Positions 38,096-51,240 of a stretch of 64,000 bases of DNA are shown piece after piece. The first letter of the stretch is position 1. Each line of letters opens with the position of its first letter. The position numbers were made by a program, and so were the translations under genes. The notes under the pieces were generated by a model. The model saw only the letters and a list, made by a program, of their open reading frames with translations, did not search any database and was not told the DNA's origin. Source of the stretch: Panorpa germanica. Its lineage: Eukaryota; Arthropoda; Insecta; Mecoptera; Panorpidae. The stretch lies in contig OY783207.1 of the NCBI GenBank assembly GCA_963678705.1, positions 5,704,001 to 5,768,000 on the forward strand. Reading direction: 5' to 3'.

Positions 38096-40559
38096 TCAAA
38101 ACAAATTTATATCTATTTTTTATTTTATTTTAAAAATGGGGTAAGCACATATGTTGTCATCTCATATACTATGATGATCTAGGACTCCACAAGTATACAC
38201 GATGCCATTTCCACCTCTTCCTCCACTGTTCTCAATCTATATTCAGTCAGTCGTACGTGTGTTCATTCCATCAAATTGAGTCAATCACATATTGGCAGAA
38301 CATTCAACATTTGTCCGATACGAAACCATTTTGGACACCTATCTAATTGTTTGGCAATTTATTGCATTGTTGCATAAGGTCTGTACATTCAATAGAGTAA
38401 TTAGTCTTATACGAGATACCACCTGATATTTACTTGTATTACTAATTTGATGTACTAATTGTACACTGTTCATTATAAATTTAATTTAAAGAGACTTTCA
38501 AGATTTATCGCACTAATCTATTAATTAGCTTAAACTGTTTGCACTAATTGATTAACTGATCTGGGATAATTTTATTTTCTTTGTGATCTAACGCATAATC
38601 GACTAGTCACACCACTTTCTTCAACTCAACTAATGTTAAACCGAATGTCTTCTTTAATTGTAAGCTGCAGTACCATTTAAACCATGGTAGATGAAAATTA
38701 TTTATGAACTTTATTAGAGCTTATGGTGCATTTTCTTTCACCTATAGTATCAACTGTGTCACCCAACTAGAAAGTTTTTTAATATTGGATTAAACATAAA
38801 TAGGGCCACAAACGCAATTATTAATTGTTGAAAATATTCTAGCAAACAAAAATAAAACCAAATAAAAACGCTGAAATAATTTTATGTAAATTAGAACAAA
38901 TTAAAAAAATACTACATAATATTTAATAGTCTTGTCCAATTATGTATATTAATGTAAAATTTTACGATCATTGCGTTTTAGTATGTGTAAAATTATGAAT
39001 AAATTTATAACAGAATATATTAGGATAATTAAAAATTATAAATAAAAGCTGAATATGAATCTATTAAATGTTAAAAAGGGTAAAAAGTTCCAATGCATAA
39101 ATTGAAAGCTTTAAAATATGAAAAACAAACCTAGCGTAAGCCGTCGGTTTAGTTTATCGATCAAATATATGCAGGAAAACTCTGTTGGAAAGTGAAGGAT
39201 AAACATGAGTATTTCAAAATGAAAATCTGTGAAAACTGATAGGGAAAAATATATCCTAAAACAGAAAAATGTATTATTAGCTAAAATAAATCAATTCCCA
39301 ATTTTAGTTGTAACTTTCAAACAATTTTAACGAAAATTGTGTAAGATGCATACGAATCGTATTAAAATAGTGTAAGAATCGGATTCGATTCGTACGCGTA
39401 TCGTATTTAATTCGTAATAATGCCACTACTGACATGTTATTGCACGCATGTAAGACAGTTTCCATTCATCGGTTTCTGTATGCTTTCGGTCTCGTTTCTA
39501 CACAGTGTCGATACATCGCCTATCCATTTAAACCATATAATATTTTATTATATTTTCCTCGTGTTATAAATATTACTAAGTCCTAATTTAAGAATACTAA
39601 TATCTAATTACAGCTGCTTAATAGTTAATTATAAATTGGTTTAACTGTCCATTGATATTCAAAACCTATCATCACTGACCCACCAATGTGGCGCCATTTC
39701 GAGAATTATTCATACAATTTTATTGCATATACGGAACTCTATAAACTTTTAAGTATAAGTAAAATTAAGTTGTGTTTTAATGTTCGGAATACAGAACTAG
39801 AAATGTTTTCACTAGCTTCGTTTCTATTCCAGAATACGGGAATTTATTGAGGTAATTATTTTCTGAGCTTTTTTAATTATTGGTTAAAACGTATAAACAT
39901 TTCATTTGCGAAATTATTATTTGTGTTGCATCCATAAGTTTAGATATTTTCTGCTTTATTGGTTTGCTTGCAGAAAGTGTAACAGATTTGACATAAAAAT
40001 GGGAATCGTGGAAAGTAAATAAGGACTATAAGGATAAAGAAGTTTCACTTCTAGCGCTCGTACCATAATATAAACTCTATTTTTAAGGAGATCCTCGTGA
40101 AGTAGTAAAGAATGGAAAATTTGCTGAAACTTTGTAAATTTGTTCTATGATAGTCAATAATTAATAAATAAATTAAATAAGGGTAGGTTTCCGAGACTTT
40201 TAAGGAAATAATTAGTTTTAAAAATGAAAATTTCACGTACAAGTATATGGGGATTTAGGGGGGAAAATTTCATGTAAGTATCTAATGGAGAAAATTATTA
40301 TTTCAATTAAATATGGTTCAGAAAAAAACCAAGCTTTCGATTAAAATAATAAAATTGGTATGTTTCCGAAGAAATAACAAAAATAATTAACATTTTTATA
40401 AAAAATATCGTCACATTCATCTGTCGTTTGCAAGCAATTTAGAGTACCTTATTTTTATTAGTCAATTGATATATAAATTTTTAGTAATTAAATTTATTTA
40501 AAATGTATAATGTAAAGTCTCATTCCCATTCACTGTTTTGATATCTAATTTACTGTTTT

Positions 40560-41010
40560 TATTTAATATTGTAAACTAGATTTCAGGTTTTCGTTTAAGC
40601 ATTCCCTTTCACATTTGTGTTTTAATTTAAGTTTAGATAATTTAGTTGGTGCGTATGCCTCGTTAATAATATAAATTTTGACAGTTCGACAAAATTGTAT
40701 GTGAAATAATTAAAATTGACAATTACTAAAAGAAATTGTTTTCACTTCTTTTAAAAGTAAATCCTACTGCATTTTGATAGATTGTCACATTTTGGAAGTT
40801 ATAGTATAATATAGTTTTTCTTAATTTAATATTTTTAATTTAAAACATTGGACCTTGTAAGGTTCTAAAGAACAAAGTTAATAAATAAATTAAATTAAAA
40901 ATGGTACTGTAAATACTGACTACGCGTATTGCCATATGCTAAACAATTTAAATTAATTACAAAATACAAAATAAAATTAAAGCAGTGAGTGTGAATGATA
41001 CTTAATATAT
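40560..41010 (-). repeat. Dispersed repeat, copy 2 (inverted partner of 1180-1625)
   Basis: In reverse complement it follows 1180-1625 from AAGTATCATTC through TGGCAATACGCGTAGTC to CTGAAATCTAG, with scattered changes and one block near 40850-40880 that differs in length. It is non-coding. Confidence 0.7.
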
Positions 41011-41550
41011 CTATAAATTTTACAGTACGGTGGTACTAGGCTCTCCTTAAACAAATTAATATCTCTAACTTCTCTGTACAATATGTGGTAGTAGTCTTGT
41101 TGGAGATCTTTAATATCTACACACCGTGATCACCTCAGAATGTGTTAACCAGCCTAATGTAATTAGCTACAGTGATTTCTCCTTGAATACTCTTCTTGGC
41201 ACAAACGTAGTTACGAAGCCCGTCCTTTGCGGTTTGCGGGAACGGGGGCCGGAACCGTAAGAATGGTCGCTAAGTGAACTGGCGCGTACAGAGAATAGTT
41301 GACAGCGGCATTGCCTGCTACACTTGCTTTCTATGAAATCGCTGTGATAACACTGCGATAGTAATGGATGGACACACCGCTAGCTGCCGGTCAATCCATC
41401 AGTATAATTTGTTTGGCACGTTCCAGAATTCATACGAACTTTCTATAGTTCACCATGTACTGCAATATACATCGATTGTTTATTATAAGTGCACTGACAT
41501 AGTATAGTATAGCACCGCACATTTTTATTTATACTTAATTTTCTAATGCC

Positions 41551-41832
41551 TAATTTTATTGTTAAATATATTTATATTGCGATCTGTCTTACAGACTTTT
41601 AACAACATGAACGGTATGTGCCCAGTGACATTACCGTGTCTATTTATTATTTCACATAATTAAGTCGCCCTCCTCTTCAGTCTGCTGTAGGTGTCCTGTC
41701 TTCCATTAGGTTAGTTACTAATGTATTTGGATGGTTAATAAATTTCACCGTTCAGGTTTTAATTTCTTGTCTCACTGTAGGTATGGCAAGATCGTGGTGC
41801 AGTCTTTCGTTTGTAATATACCATGGTGCATC
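41551..41832 (-). mobile_element. Jockey-type LINE 3' fragment (minus strand)
   Basis: Reading the minus strand from 41832 gives DAPWYITNERLHHDLAIPTV followed by RQEIK, then after a stop INHPNTLVTNLMED. This is the same Jockey reverse transcriptase tail seen at 9638-9889 (APWFVPN, DLDIPIV, HPNNLASCLM). Two stops interrupt this frame. Beyond the coding part, the 3' region (minus strand near 41600-41555) has CTGTAAGACAGATCGCAATA, similar to CTAAACAGGACAGATTGTAA in the 9546-10059 copy, so both belong to related elements. It is a truncated, dead copy. Confidence 0.78.
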
Positions 41833-41944
41833 TTTATATTTTCGATTATTATATTTATTTATTTACCTTGACTATTATTCGTCATAGCCACCATCAAACA
41901 TTTTTTTACATATTTCACATTTTATAATTCTATTTTATAAATTT

Positions 41945-42205
41945 CTAAATATTAAATATTATAACAGGAAAATTTTTAATCACATCTAATATTTCACTAT
42001 TGAATTTTGATCTTTCTAAACTATAATTTATGCATCCAAATATAATATGATCCAAAGTTCCTTCTTCACTACATTGACATCTATCGTCGGATTTAATATT
42101 AATTTTGTACAGGTGAGCTGGAGTTTTACAATGATTACTTTTGATTCTCATTATAGTTGATATAATTTTGCGGGACTCATTTCTGAACCATCTTTTCATA
42201 ACCAC
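41945..42205 (-). mobile_element. LINE fragment, C-terminal zinc-knuckle region (minus strand)
   Basis: The 86-codon frame has RKIISTIMRIKSNHCKTPAH, then LYKINIK, then CQCSEEGTLDHIIFGC. This CxC-x7-H-x4-C pattern after a conserved arginine-rich helix occurs C-terminal to the reverse transcriptase or RNase H in several LINE clades (typically I-, R1- or Loa-like). It lies upstream of the Jockey tail at 41551-41832 on the same strand, with a degenerate 110 bp between. That order does not fit one Jockey ORF2, so two different LINEs, one inserted beside or within the other, is the simplest reading. Confidence 0.78.
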
Positions 42206-42358
42206 TTTTCAAGACTTATTTCTAAACCGTATTTTAATTTAAATTTAATTTTATTGACTACCTCATTATTAACGATTATTTCATGTTAATATTGCATATC
42301 TAGTCCATTTGTAATAGTCTTAAAGAGATAGACACCTCAAGAGCTTTGCATTACATTG

Positions 42359-42420
42359 TAGGCAGGGGCGGCTGTAACTTAAGTACACTCGTGCGCTGCT
42401 CTACCAAAAATATGAAACCT
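42359..42420 (+). repeat. Possible hAT-like transposon end
   Basis: GCAGGGGCGGCTGTAACT loosely recalls the CAGTGGCGGAACT ends seen elsewhere. No partner end was found. Weak. Confidence 0.2.
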
Positions 42421-44326
42421 TAAAAAGAAAGAAGAGTCACAAAATATCATATAATACCCCAATTACATACTGACTTTATACTTAGGAAGTTGCAAGGAAT
42501 CAACTTAATCTCTTCAACTTATTTTCTCTCGAAGATATATTCCTACTCTCAATAAAACTACTATGGAATATGCGATACATCGCCTAGCGCGTGAGACAGA
42601 AGATACTGAGTGCAAACTATATAAAGAATCTGGCGTTAAATTGTGCGCCGTACGAGACTGAAGATTATCGGGGCTTGCTGAAATAACATGACATGACCAT
42701 TGACCATTTCGCCGCGGATAAAAATCGTCGGATTGATTTAATATATAAAAAAAGAAAGATTAATAAGAAAATGTCGTTTCTCTATAAGCTAGTAAAGTTG
42801 ACTACCAAAAAATACAAAAAGATGGATATCGCAAGTAACCTGTTACAGAGTAAGAGCTCCTTAAAATGAACCACAAGTACAAATTGTGACTGTAGAACTG
42901 TTTGACGTATGCAACATTACTTGTTTGTTGAACCTTATAAACTTCCATGCTATCTTCTTACTATGTTTAAAACTCATAACAAATATCTATGAATGTTTTG
43001 AAATACAATCATTACGACTATATGTACACATATTATTAATAATAACTAATGATAATTACCACACCGTTTTGCATTTAGCCTTCATCAAATTCACATACAA
43101 TTCATCGCTCCATGTTAGTAAATCTAGTACCAGCTATTACCGCTAGTAATCTTCCTTTCAATTTCCATGTAAAGGTTTAACTTGACGATTGTTGGAGGTT
43201 ATATTTAAATAGTTGTGTTTCAACTTTCTTTTGTACTTTTGTCGCTGTCATTTCCAGAAGATGCTCGATTATATTCCCTTTGTTTAATCACCGTTTCTCT
43301 CACTGTTCCTTGATGGAGTCAGTCAGTGAATTGACTCAGTCAAAACTCTAAAGAACCATTTGCTATTTTATTAAGATAATCCTTTTCGTGGTGTATTACA
43401 AATTATATTCTACTACTCCTTCTAAGACGGTAACTCCATTCCACCACACCATTCTCTTGTGAAAATATTTTGTTTGTGTCTCTTGTTTTAATACTAATTG
43501 TGGGTTATGGATGATGATAACTGTGGTATTCTGAATGGTAAAGGAAAATTCGTTTTTTGTGCATCGTCTGACTGACAATGTCTAACCAGATAGTTTTAAA
43601 GTTTAAATATGGCAGAGATAAATTATTTCTAAATACTTTTTGTGTGTTGAATTTCGTTAATAATATATATATTAATTGACTGAGACAAATCCAGCCCGCT
43701 ATTTCATTATTTTAAATATAATTTTAGATTTTAGTATGAGTGTACCCCTTCCAAAGCACTCGCATACATACGCTAAGTTTTGATACATTTTGTTAAGAAC
43801 GTTTGATGTTAGTAGAGTTGAGAACAATGACTCAATATTAATTAATTAAAAAAAACAATGCAAAAAAAATTACATACATCACATCAAATTTAACCCTTTT
43901 TCTAAAATTCGTTTTTATTATTAGTGTCTGCATAACCATTTATAAATATTGTTTAAAAACATAAGGTTTATTGTTCTATAACTAGAATCTTGTCTCTAAA
44001 TCTTTAACTGCAAACTAAATTCAACTCAATACTAATAGTAAAATGTTCATTCTATCATACTACACACAGCAGCAGCTTTCAGTGACCCTGGAAGATTGAT
44101 CTGTCCAAACTTGGCTCAAACTAGTGTACCAGTTTACTTTATTTATTTTCTATATAGTCTATTGCATTTGAGTTACTTTTCTTGTTCTTTTCTTAATCTT
44201 AAACTATTATTATAGAAACTATACTGAACGTAATGTAATATGGAATCACTGTTGCTTTTCATTGGTTGATGATCCTTGTTTCTAGATGGCATAGTCCATT
44301 ATGTATATAATTATTAGGGAAAAGTT

Positions 44327-44546
44327 CCCAGTAAACATTTTGGAGTCACTTTGCCATCATATTGAAGATGCGTATGATTCTTTTGTCATGAAAGACTTCA
44401 TTTACAGTTCAGTTTCTCATAGTCGTTCATATGAAACTCCACCTGTCGGAATACAAATGAAGATAAAGTTGATGCGAACTATAATTGAAGTGCAATAGTG
44501 ATAGAAACGTCACAAAACAGGACACTTCACAAAATTGTTTACTGGG
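44327..44546 (+). mobile_element. CCCAGTAAACA-family MITE, short form (220 bp)
   Basis: It starts CCCAGTAAACATTTTGGAGT and ends CACAAAATTGTTTACTGGG, so the ends are inverted repeats with small differences. Its left 130 bp match 26760-26856 (reverse) and part of 55414-55530; its right 50 bp match 56220-56268. It therefore looks like an internally deleted version of the 855-bp element at 55414. The 65-codon frame across it is not a gene. Confidence 0.75.
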
Positions 44547-44676
44547 TTATATTTAAATTTCTATAAAGTTGAATGATTTGAAGAGTAATTTACAAAACTG
44601 GCTTCTGGTTCTTTTAAATCCTCTGGTGTAAGTTAGGAAAATTGGTTTTTAACAATAATAGCGAAATATAGATGGC

Positions 44677-44883
44677 GATACTATACGGCAGGTTAAATAT
44701 TATCAAAAAACCCATGTTTTTTATGTTTAAATCGTTTTATGTAAGTAACTATAAACGCGAATCAAAATCTAAAGCTGCAATTAGTTAGATGAATAACGTA
44801 TCTACATTTTAAGCTTTCTTCCACTGACTTTTAATGTCTTGAAACCGTTTTTTTTGATAATATTTAACCTGCCGTATAGTATC
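44677..44883. mobile_element. Foldback MITE with perfect 34-bp inverted ends (207 bp)
   Basis: Positions 44677-44710 (GATACTATACGGCAGGTTAA and on) are the exact reverse complement of 44850-44883. The interior matches 32100-32250 closely. No coding sequence is present. Perfect arms around a small interior suggest either a recent insertion or arm homogenisation. Confidence 0.85.
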
Positions 44884-45631
44884 CTTAAGAGAATAAGTAA
44901 ATTATGAAACATTATTTCGTGTTATACGACAATCTGACAAATATTTAGCAATCAGTCTTTTCAAATATGATTATATTTCTTCCTATTTATATAGTTATAA
45001 ATAGATAAATGTTATTAGTTTTGGAAGTAACAGTAAACACTAACGATCGTTATTTTTATCTAAATCAATAATTCCAACAGAGAGTTATCAATATAGAAAT
45101 AAGATGTTAGTCATTTTTAAAATAAATGGCAGACACAAGAAGCATATGTATAATTATGTTCCCAAGTTGAAAGTATGTCCGATGTCTGTCTAACACTGTC
45201 AGGAATTCATGACAGTTTTAAGAATAGCTCTCACCTATACAACACAGAATTGTACGCGTGAAGCTCTATATATCATACCATTATAACTGTCACAATATCG
45301 TCCAATCTGCGGCTGAGTGTACCCAGCTGTAAGATCCCGAAGAAAATAAATGTATTTGACTGTAGTTTTAAATGTCTGCCATATTTAATAAGGTGATAAC
45401 TTTATTAGTTGGGAAGGAACGTACTTAATGAAAGCAAATATCTCATTTGAGTACACCGAAGCCAGAACCAGAACATTCTCTAGCAGATTTAATAGGAATG
45501 ATGGTAACTCTTCTAACTAATACTATAAAATTTTATTTCCAATTAAAAAGTGGCTTTATCAACATACGAAATTCAAATTTTTTCATTGTTTTAAAAAGAA
45601 GTGGTATTAAAATCACTGTTTCTTGTAAACC

Positions 45632-45712
45632 AATGGTCGGAATGTAATGAAATTTTTGTATATATTGTTTGAAGATTGGAACTATCTAAAAATCATTTAT
45701 GTCATCCTACTT
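45632..45712 (+). repeat. Right-arm copy of the 24779-25145 foldback element
   Basis: From ATGGTCGGAATGTAATGAAA to GTCATCCTACTT it matches 25026-25145, with a deletion near the end. Confidence 0.6.
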
Positions 45713-46217
45713 AAATATATATCATAGAAGTATATATATAGACAGAACTGAGTCATAAACTACATATGCTAGCTAAGGTATAATAAATGTATATCCTATG
45801 AACAAACTACATCGCAAATCATGTTTATCTGTACTAAATTAACTAAGCTCATAAACACAGAAATATTCCAAAGATTTAGAAAAGTTTTTATGACAAATAT
45901 TACACTTCTTGTAAAATAATTCTAATTTCATTTAAATTATTTCAAAACTATGAGTGATCATCTATAAATTACGTCACCTAAATATTATGATTTTTTAGCA
46001 CTTAACTTTAAAGTAGACAAGGATGAATTTATATCTTAGCTTTCCATGAGTATAGTCAAATTACGAGAGTTCGCCGGTGGTTTATGCTTGTGCCATATAA
46101 ATCTGCGATACAATGAAAAATCACTGTCTTACTTAATTTTTTGTCATGTGTGCAAGGAACGAATAATCACCATCGTATCATAGATTTATACGGCTCTTAC
46201 ATTTCGAAATGAAAGAA

Positions 46218-46732
46218 TTGAGTTGTTAACTCATTTTTTAGGGGTCGTTTTTTTCAATTCTTTATTGAAATATTGGTTAATAAAGGTATATTAGCGTTTT
46301 TATTGATTAAATATCCAAAAATTGATAAATATATATCTATTTAAAGTTTGAATTTTGTTTTACTGACGTGAAAAGAATATTATAAGTAATATTTATTTTT
46401 CGTTTTTTATATTGAAACATGATGGGTCGATTCAACAGCTGCTAAAGCTATGACGTTTAATACTGCATCTCTTTTGCACTTGTCTTGTTTAACAGTGATG
46501 GCAAAGGTTGGCGAATGGTAGTCAGGAAGAAGTGAGGAAGCAAATATGTCGGGAACTGACGTCATTTTTTGTAAATTATTAAAGGAAGAAAAGTGACTAT
46601 TTCAATTGTTTATAACTTCAATAATACTGCGAATTTAATAAAAATAATTGGATATTTGAGGTTTTGATAGGTAACTTTATCAATAGACAGTGCAGTTTTA
46701 TATAAATTAAGTTATGATGCACAACTGAATCA
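46218..46732 (+). mobile_element. MITE related to 21980-22531
   Basis: After a decayed inverted end (GAGTTGTTAACTCATTTTTT), the left half matches 21995-22140 and 28257-28370, including TATTAGCGTTTTTATTGATT and AAATATCCAAAAATTG. The right part, with TTGGATATTTGAGGTTTTGA, matches 22450-22475. It is an older copy than 21980-22531, judging by its degraded ends. Confidence 0.65.
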
Positions 46733-47534
46733 GTTTTTAACTATACCTATGTTTAGAATATTCATAATCACTGTAATAGTAAAATAAATATCAAGGTATA
46801 TAGAAAATAAATAAAGGTACATGTTTAGGACGCATTATACCAAATATAAACACTATCATATCTCTAATAACCGGATATGAAGTTAGGTGAACAATAGAAT
46901 ATTCTTTTCTTGAATGGTAACATCATTAAGACGTTTGTACAATGTCACCGCCGCGCCAGCGTACGCCTAAATATTCCGATATGAGCTGTAAGCATGGAAT
47001 TGCATACGTAAGTTACCGAGTACCTCCTAAATTTGTATTTGTCACATTAACATACGTTATACATAACTGTTTACTTATATAACTATAGTATAGTACATAC
47101 TCGTATGCATACATACTGAAAATAAAAAATGAAACAAATCCAAATATTTCTATGTCGTCACACTACCTTAAGATTGTCATGAGACTGACAAAGATGAATG
47201 TATTTCACTTTGTTTCTTTTGTAAATGTATGATAAAGAATGCATGGTATGATATATAAAATATGAAAATTTCTTGAAAATATTGTTGTGATATGCAATAT
47301 TCAATCCATTGTTTTATACACATATATTATATTACATTATATACCAGTATGTATGTGTGAATGTATAATAAAAAGAAACTGGTAAATGTATCATTATTTT
47401 GAAATGCTTTTAAAATGCATATCTATTATATACAATCGATAAAAATATTAATGCTGAATTGTTTTTTTAATGTTAACGAACGGTTTGTAAACTCTGAACT
47501 GTGTGATGTAAATCATGTTTATTTCCCTCCACTC

Positions 47535-48175
47535 CTAGAGGTGTACGATGCCAGTCTTTATAGACCCTAAACTCGCGAAGTTTGTGCACAAATTACATCT
47601 GCATGTATACGAGGAAGCTGTAACTTAAGATATGAGTTGAGGGAGAACATTCCAAACTAATATGATCACTGAAGCGTGTTCGTCCGGAAGGGAATGAAGT
47701 ATCATAGTGAACCGAACACTGTTCACCGTTGGCACGAGCGGTGCAATATCATCGGAAATCCAAGCTGAAGGTTTTTATAGCTTAATGATTTCGGCAACTA
47801 TAATAGCTCAATTTCTTCCGTATGAAAGTAACTGCAATAATCAAGTTAAAACGTTTTAAAACTAGAGGTGTGCTATGCCAGTCTTTATAGACCCTAAACT
47901 CGCGAAGTTTGTACAGAAATTGCATCTGCATGTGTACGAGGAAGCTGTAACTGGAGGAGAATATCCCAATCTAATATGATCACTGAAGTCTGTTCGTGCA
48001 GAAGTGAAATTAAGTATGATAGTCAACCGAACAATGTTCACCGTTGGCACAAGCGGTGCAATATCATCGGAAATCCAAGCTGAAGGTTTTTATACCTTAA
48101 TGATTTCGGCAACTATACTAGCTCAATTTCTTCAGTATGAAAATAACAGTAATATACAAGTAAAAATGTTTTCAA
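47535..48175. repeat. Tandem duplication, two units of about 327 bp
   Basis: Unit 1 starts at 47535 (CTAGAGGTGTACGATGCC) and unit 2 at 47862 (CTAGAGGTGTGCTATGCC). They align nearly end to end with scattered substitutions and a small deletion in unit 2 near 47955. Long exact blocks include AGTCTTTATAGACCCTAAAC, TTCACCGTTGGCACAAGCGG (one change between copies) and ATCATCGGAAATCCAAGCTG. Both units are less AT-rich than the flanks. The 62-codon minus-strand frame in unit 2 is not shared intact with unit 1, so coding is unlikely. It could be a satellite dimer or a duplicated functional element. Confidence 0.9.
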
Positions 48176-48690
48176 GTGTTTGACATGCTCTACAAACTTA
48201 AGAGAGATTATTAAGATTAAATTTAATTTCCTTTTCAATTCAAAAATCAAAAGTATGATACATAAAACAAACTCTATGAGATAAATATATTGTAGAATCA
48301 TATACAAACATCTCATTATCTAAATAAATACTATTGAAATGTTCCAAAACAGTGAGCAAGAAGTGAACGGTTGATAGCGTCGTAAATTTGACAAATGTAT
48401 GTCATATCTGTCAATTATATAGTAAAAACAGTTTAAATATAGTCGTAGTATGGCGCAGGAACGACATTAAACGAAATCTATTTAAGCACTGAGATGATGC
48501 GTCAGGAATGACTGAGAATTCAACGAGCAGGATCCACTTAAACGCTACTGAATCGTAGCTGCAGGTATGAAACCTGAATAACGAATTAACAGAGGTGTAA
48601 ATAAAGGTCTGCCTTGTGGAATTTACATGCTTCAACTCAAATTAAGAAGAACTCAAGTTAAGAAAAGCTTACTAGTGTGTATCACTGAAT

Positions 48691-48790
48691 AAGTTCGTAG
48701 GATGACATATAATGTATATGCTTTTTACATAATGCCAACCTTTAAACGATATGTGTCAAAATTTCATGACATTGCGACGCTTAGTTTACC
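48691..48790 (+). repeat. Left-arm copy of the 24779-25145 foldback element
   Basis: AAGTTCGTAGGATGACATAT begins a stretch matching 24779-24890, including GTGTCAAAATTTCATGACAT. Confidence 0.6.
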
Positions 48791-49281
48791 AGATACAGTG
48801 GTTTTAGTAACGCTACTTTTGTAATGTTCAAAGCAATGGAAACATTTTAATTTCTTTTATTGTAGAAATTATATAGAAACTTTTTACTAATATCTCTAGT
48901 TTTAGTATTTTCTACAATAACTAATTCACAATTAAAGCAATGCATTTTTATCTAAACTTAACTAACATTTTACGTAAGTGTAACGTTACTTAATATAATA
49001 AAGAAAATTACCAATCCCTGCTTAGGATAAGCAAAAACTAGCGCTCACATTTCTTCAAGTAGTGAAGATAATGTTACTTACATATTACATGAGTACAGCA
49101 GCCGAGTACTACATACATACTTGTGTGTACTCATTTTCTGTAGTACGCGTCCTTATTGTGTAGGCAAGTTGCATACGATACAGTTCATAGTTTAGTTTGC
49201 ACAAGCATTTCGCAGTTAACACTGGGTGTTCACTAAACAACGATACTATAAAATATATATAAGAAAATGTCTTCAGTTTTA

Positions 49282-49560
49282 TTAGGAATTGTAAATTTTA
49301 AATAAACTTATGTATTGCTTCTGAAATTTAAAGTTTATTTTGGTAGTTTACATACATATTTTAATAACTTAAATCATACCTGAAATTTAAAGAAACGATA
49401 TTTAAAGTTTATTATTTACCATAAATTGTCAATTCCTTTTTTTATTAAATTATAATTATAACCTCACAATGTTCACTTAAGTAACTAACTGACTAAAAGC
49501 GTGAGTTTTGTCGACTCCAAATATCTACTGTGTTGACCGTTATTCTTACAGCGACATCTA
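49282..49560 (+). repeat. Direct repeat, copy 1 (partner at 51241-51430)
   Basis: GGAATTGTAAATTTTAAATA, CTTATGTATTGCTTCTGAAA, ATTGTCAATTCCTTTTT and GTCGACTCCAAATATC occur in the same order at 51241-51430. The second copy lacks about 85 bp from the middle. The two lie about 1.96 kb apart. Confidence 0.75.
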
Positions 49561-51240
49561 TTGCGTTCATGAGTATACGTTTCCCTGAACGGTCACTGTT
49601 TTACCGACAGACGAGCTTTGTACAAACTAAAATTCTTTAAATATACATTTCTTTCCAAAAGCTGTATGTATTTATTTATTTTTTGGAGAATGAACGTAGC
49701 GAGCGAGGCTCAAGAAATAAGGGATGGGGTGTTGCCTGAGATGCAAACATAACTAGTGTTACCAAGAATATAAATAATAATTGGTGTTGCAAGATATATA
49801 AGCAATACTTGATGTGAAAACTAAAATTTACTTATTTTTAAAATTATATTTTTATTAAGTTAGTTTTAAATACATGCAATAAACTAAAAATGAATCGCCG
49901 TATTCTATTACATAGTTAAATACTTTTAAAATTATTTAACATCATTACATCTCAAAAAACATAGCTATTTAGTTTTTAGTTAAAATAAACTTTAAAGTTT
50001 GTTTTGTCGTATTTCTGTTACAAAAGAAATGGAATATTTTTTATTTATAAATTAAGTTATTCAAAGGACAAAATGAATGTCTTCTTAACATGCTAACTAA
50101 CTTCATTAATCATTATTACGTCAACGTGATTGACTTTCTAACTATTAACTTAAAATAACCCCCGAAATGTTCTGCTGTTGAAAGTTTTGATTATTAACGC
50201 AACATAGCAAGTACTTAAGTTTCAATTAATTTCTTAGTTAATGTTTGTAACAGAGTTAAATTAATGAATTTTGAAATTGATAACAATATAACGCAAAATT
50301 ATTATTTGAAGAAGTACAAACTTTTTCGAAAGATTGATTTTTTATTGTATTTATACTTGTACTTACATATTCAGCCTTCTTGCTTATTATTAATGTAATG
50401 TTACATAAAATTTAAACTTAAAATTAAAGAAATGCGACGTAAAATTGGACCGTCTCTTTCAGACATATCTCGCTAAACATCAATATTTACTATTATATAA
50501 AAATAATAGTATATTTACATACTTTTATTTTAATTAATTAATATATAATTTGCATAATACTTTACATGCTTATATTTTAAATTATTATTTATGTCAATGA
50601 ATTAATAAATATGTTTACATTTTAGCATTCGCATATATTTTACATATCTGTGAATAACATTTATACTTAAAATGTCTTATCTACTGAATACTTTGCATAA
50701 AATTATATACCTACAATTTTTTACATGAAAAAGTAACGAAAAAATAAATTTTTCATACAAAGTTTATTTAAACTGTAATATTTTTTAAAATATATATAAG
50801 TATAGTTAGTGGAAATGATTAAATATCGTATTTTATATTATTGTACCATTTACTCTGTTATTTATTCCATTCTACAAATATTTCAAACATCTGAATCAAT
50901 AATTACTAATTAAATGTTATCTTGAAATGTATTGCTACATAACATACTTCACGTGACAATTTATACTTATGTAAAATATTCTATATTAAATTTTAATATT
51001 AATTCAAACAACATTTTTAGTAATTCTATCGGTTTATACATTTTAGAAATATTTTAAATTATATGCTTTGTTTAATATAAAAAAGTTTACCTTTTACATA
51101 ATTTTTTTCTCACAAATTTATGTTTTCCGACTTTAATAAAACCTATTATACAAGATTATAAGATATTAGATATTAATAACATATATATTACATTTCTATA
51201 ACAAATATGTAACAAAAGTTTATATATGTAAAAGTCAATT

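Noticed and set aside
47862-48050. 62-codon minus-strand frame in the tandem unit
   Set aside because: The other unit does not keep the frame, so the conservation between units is not for coding.
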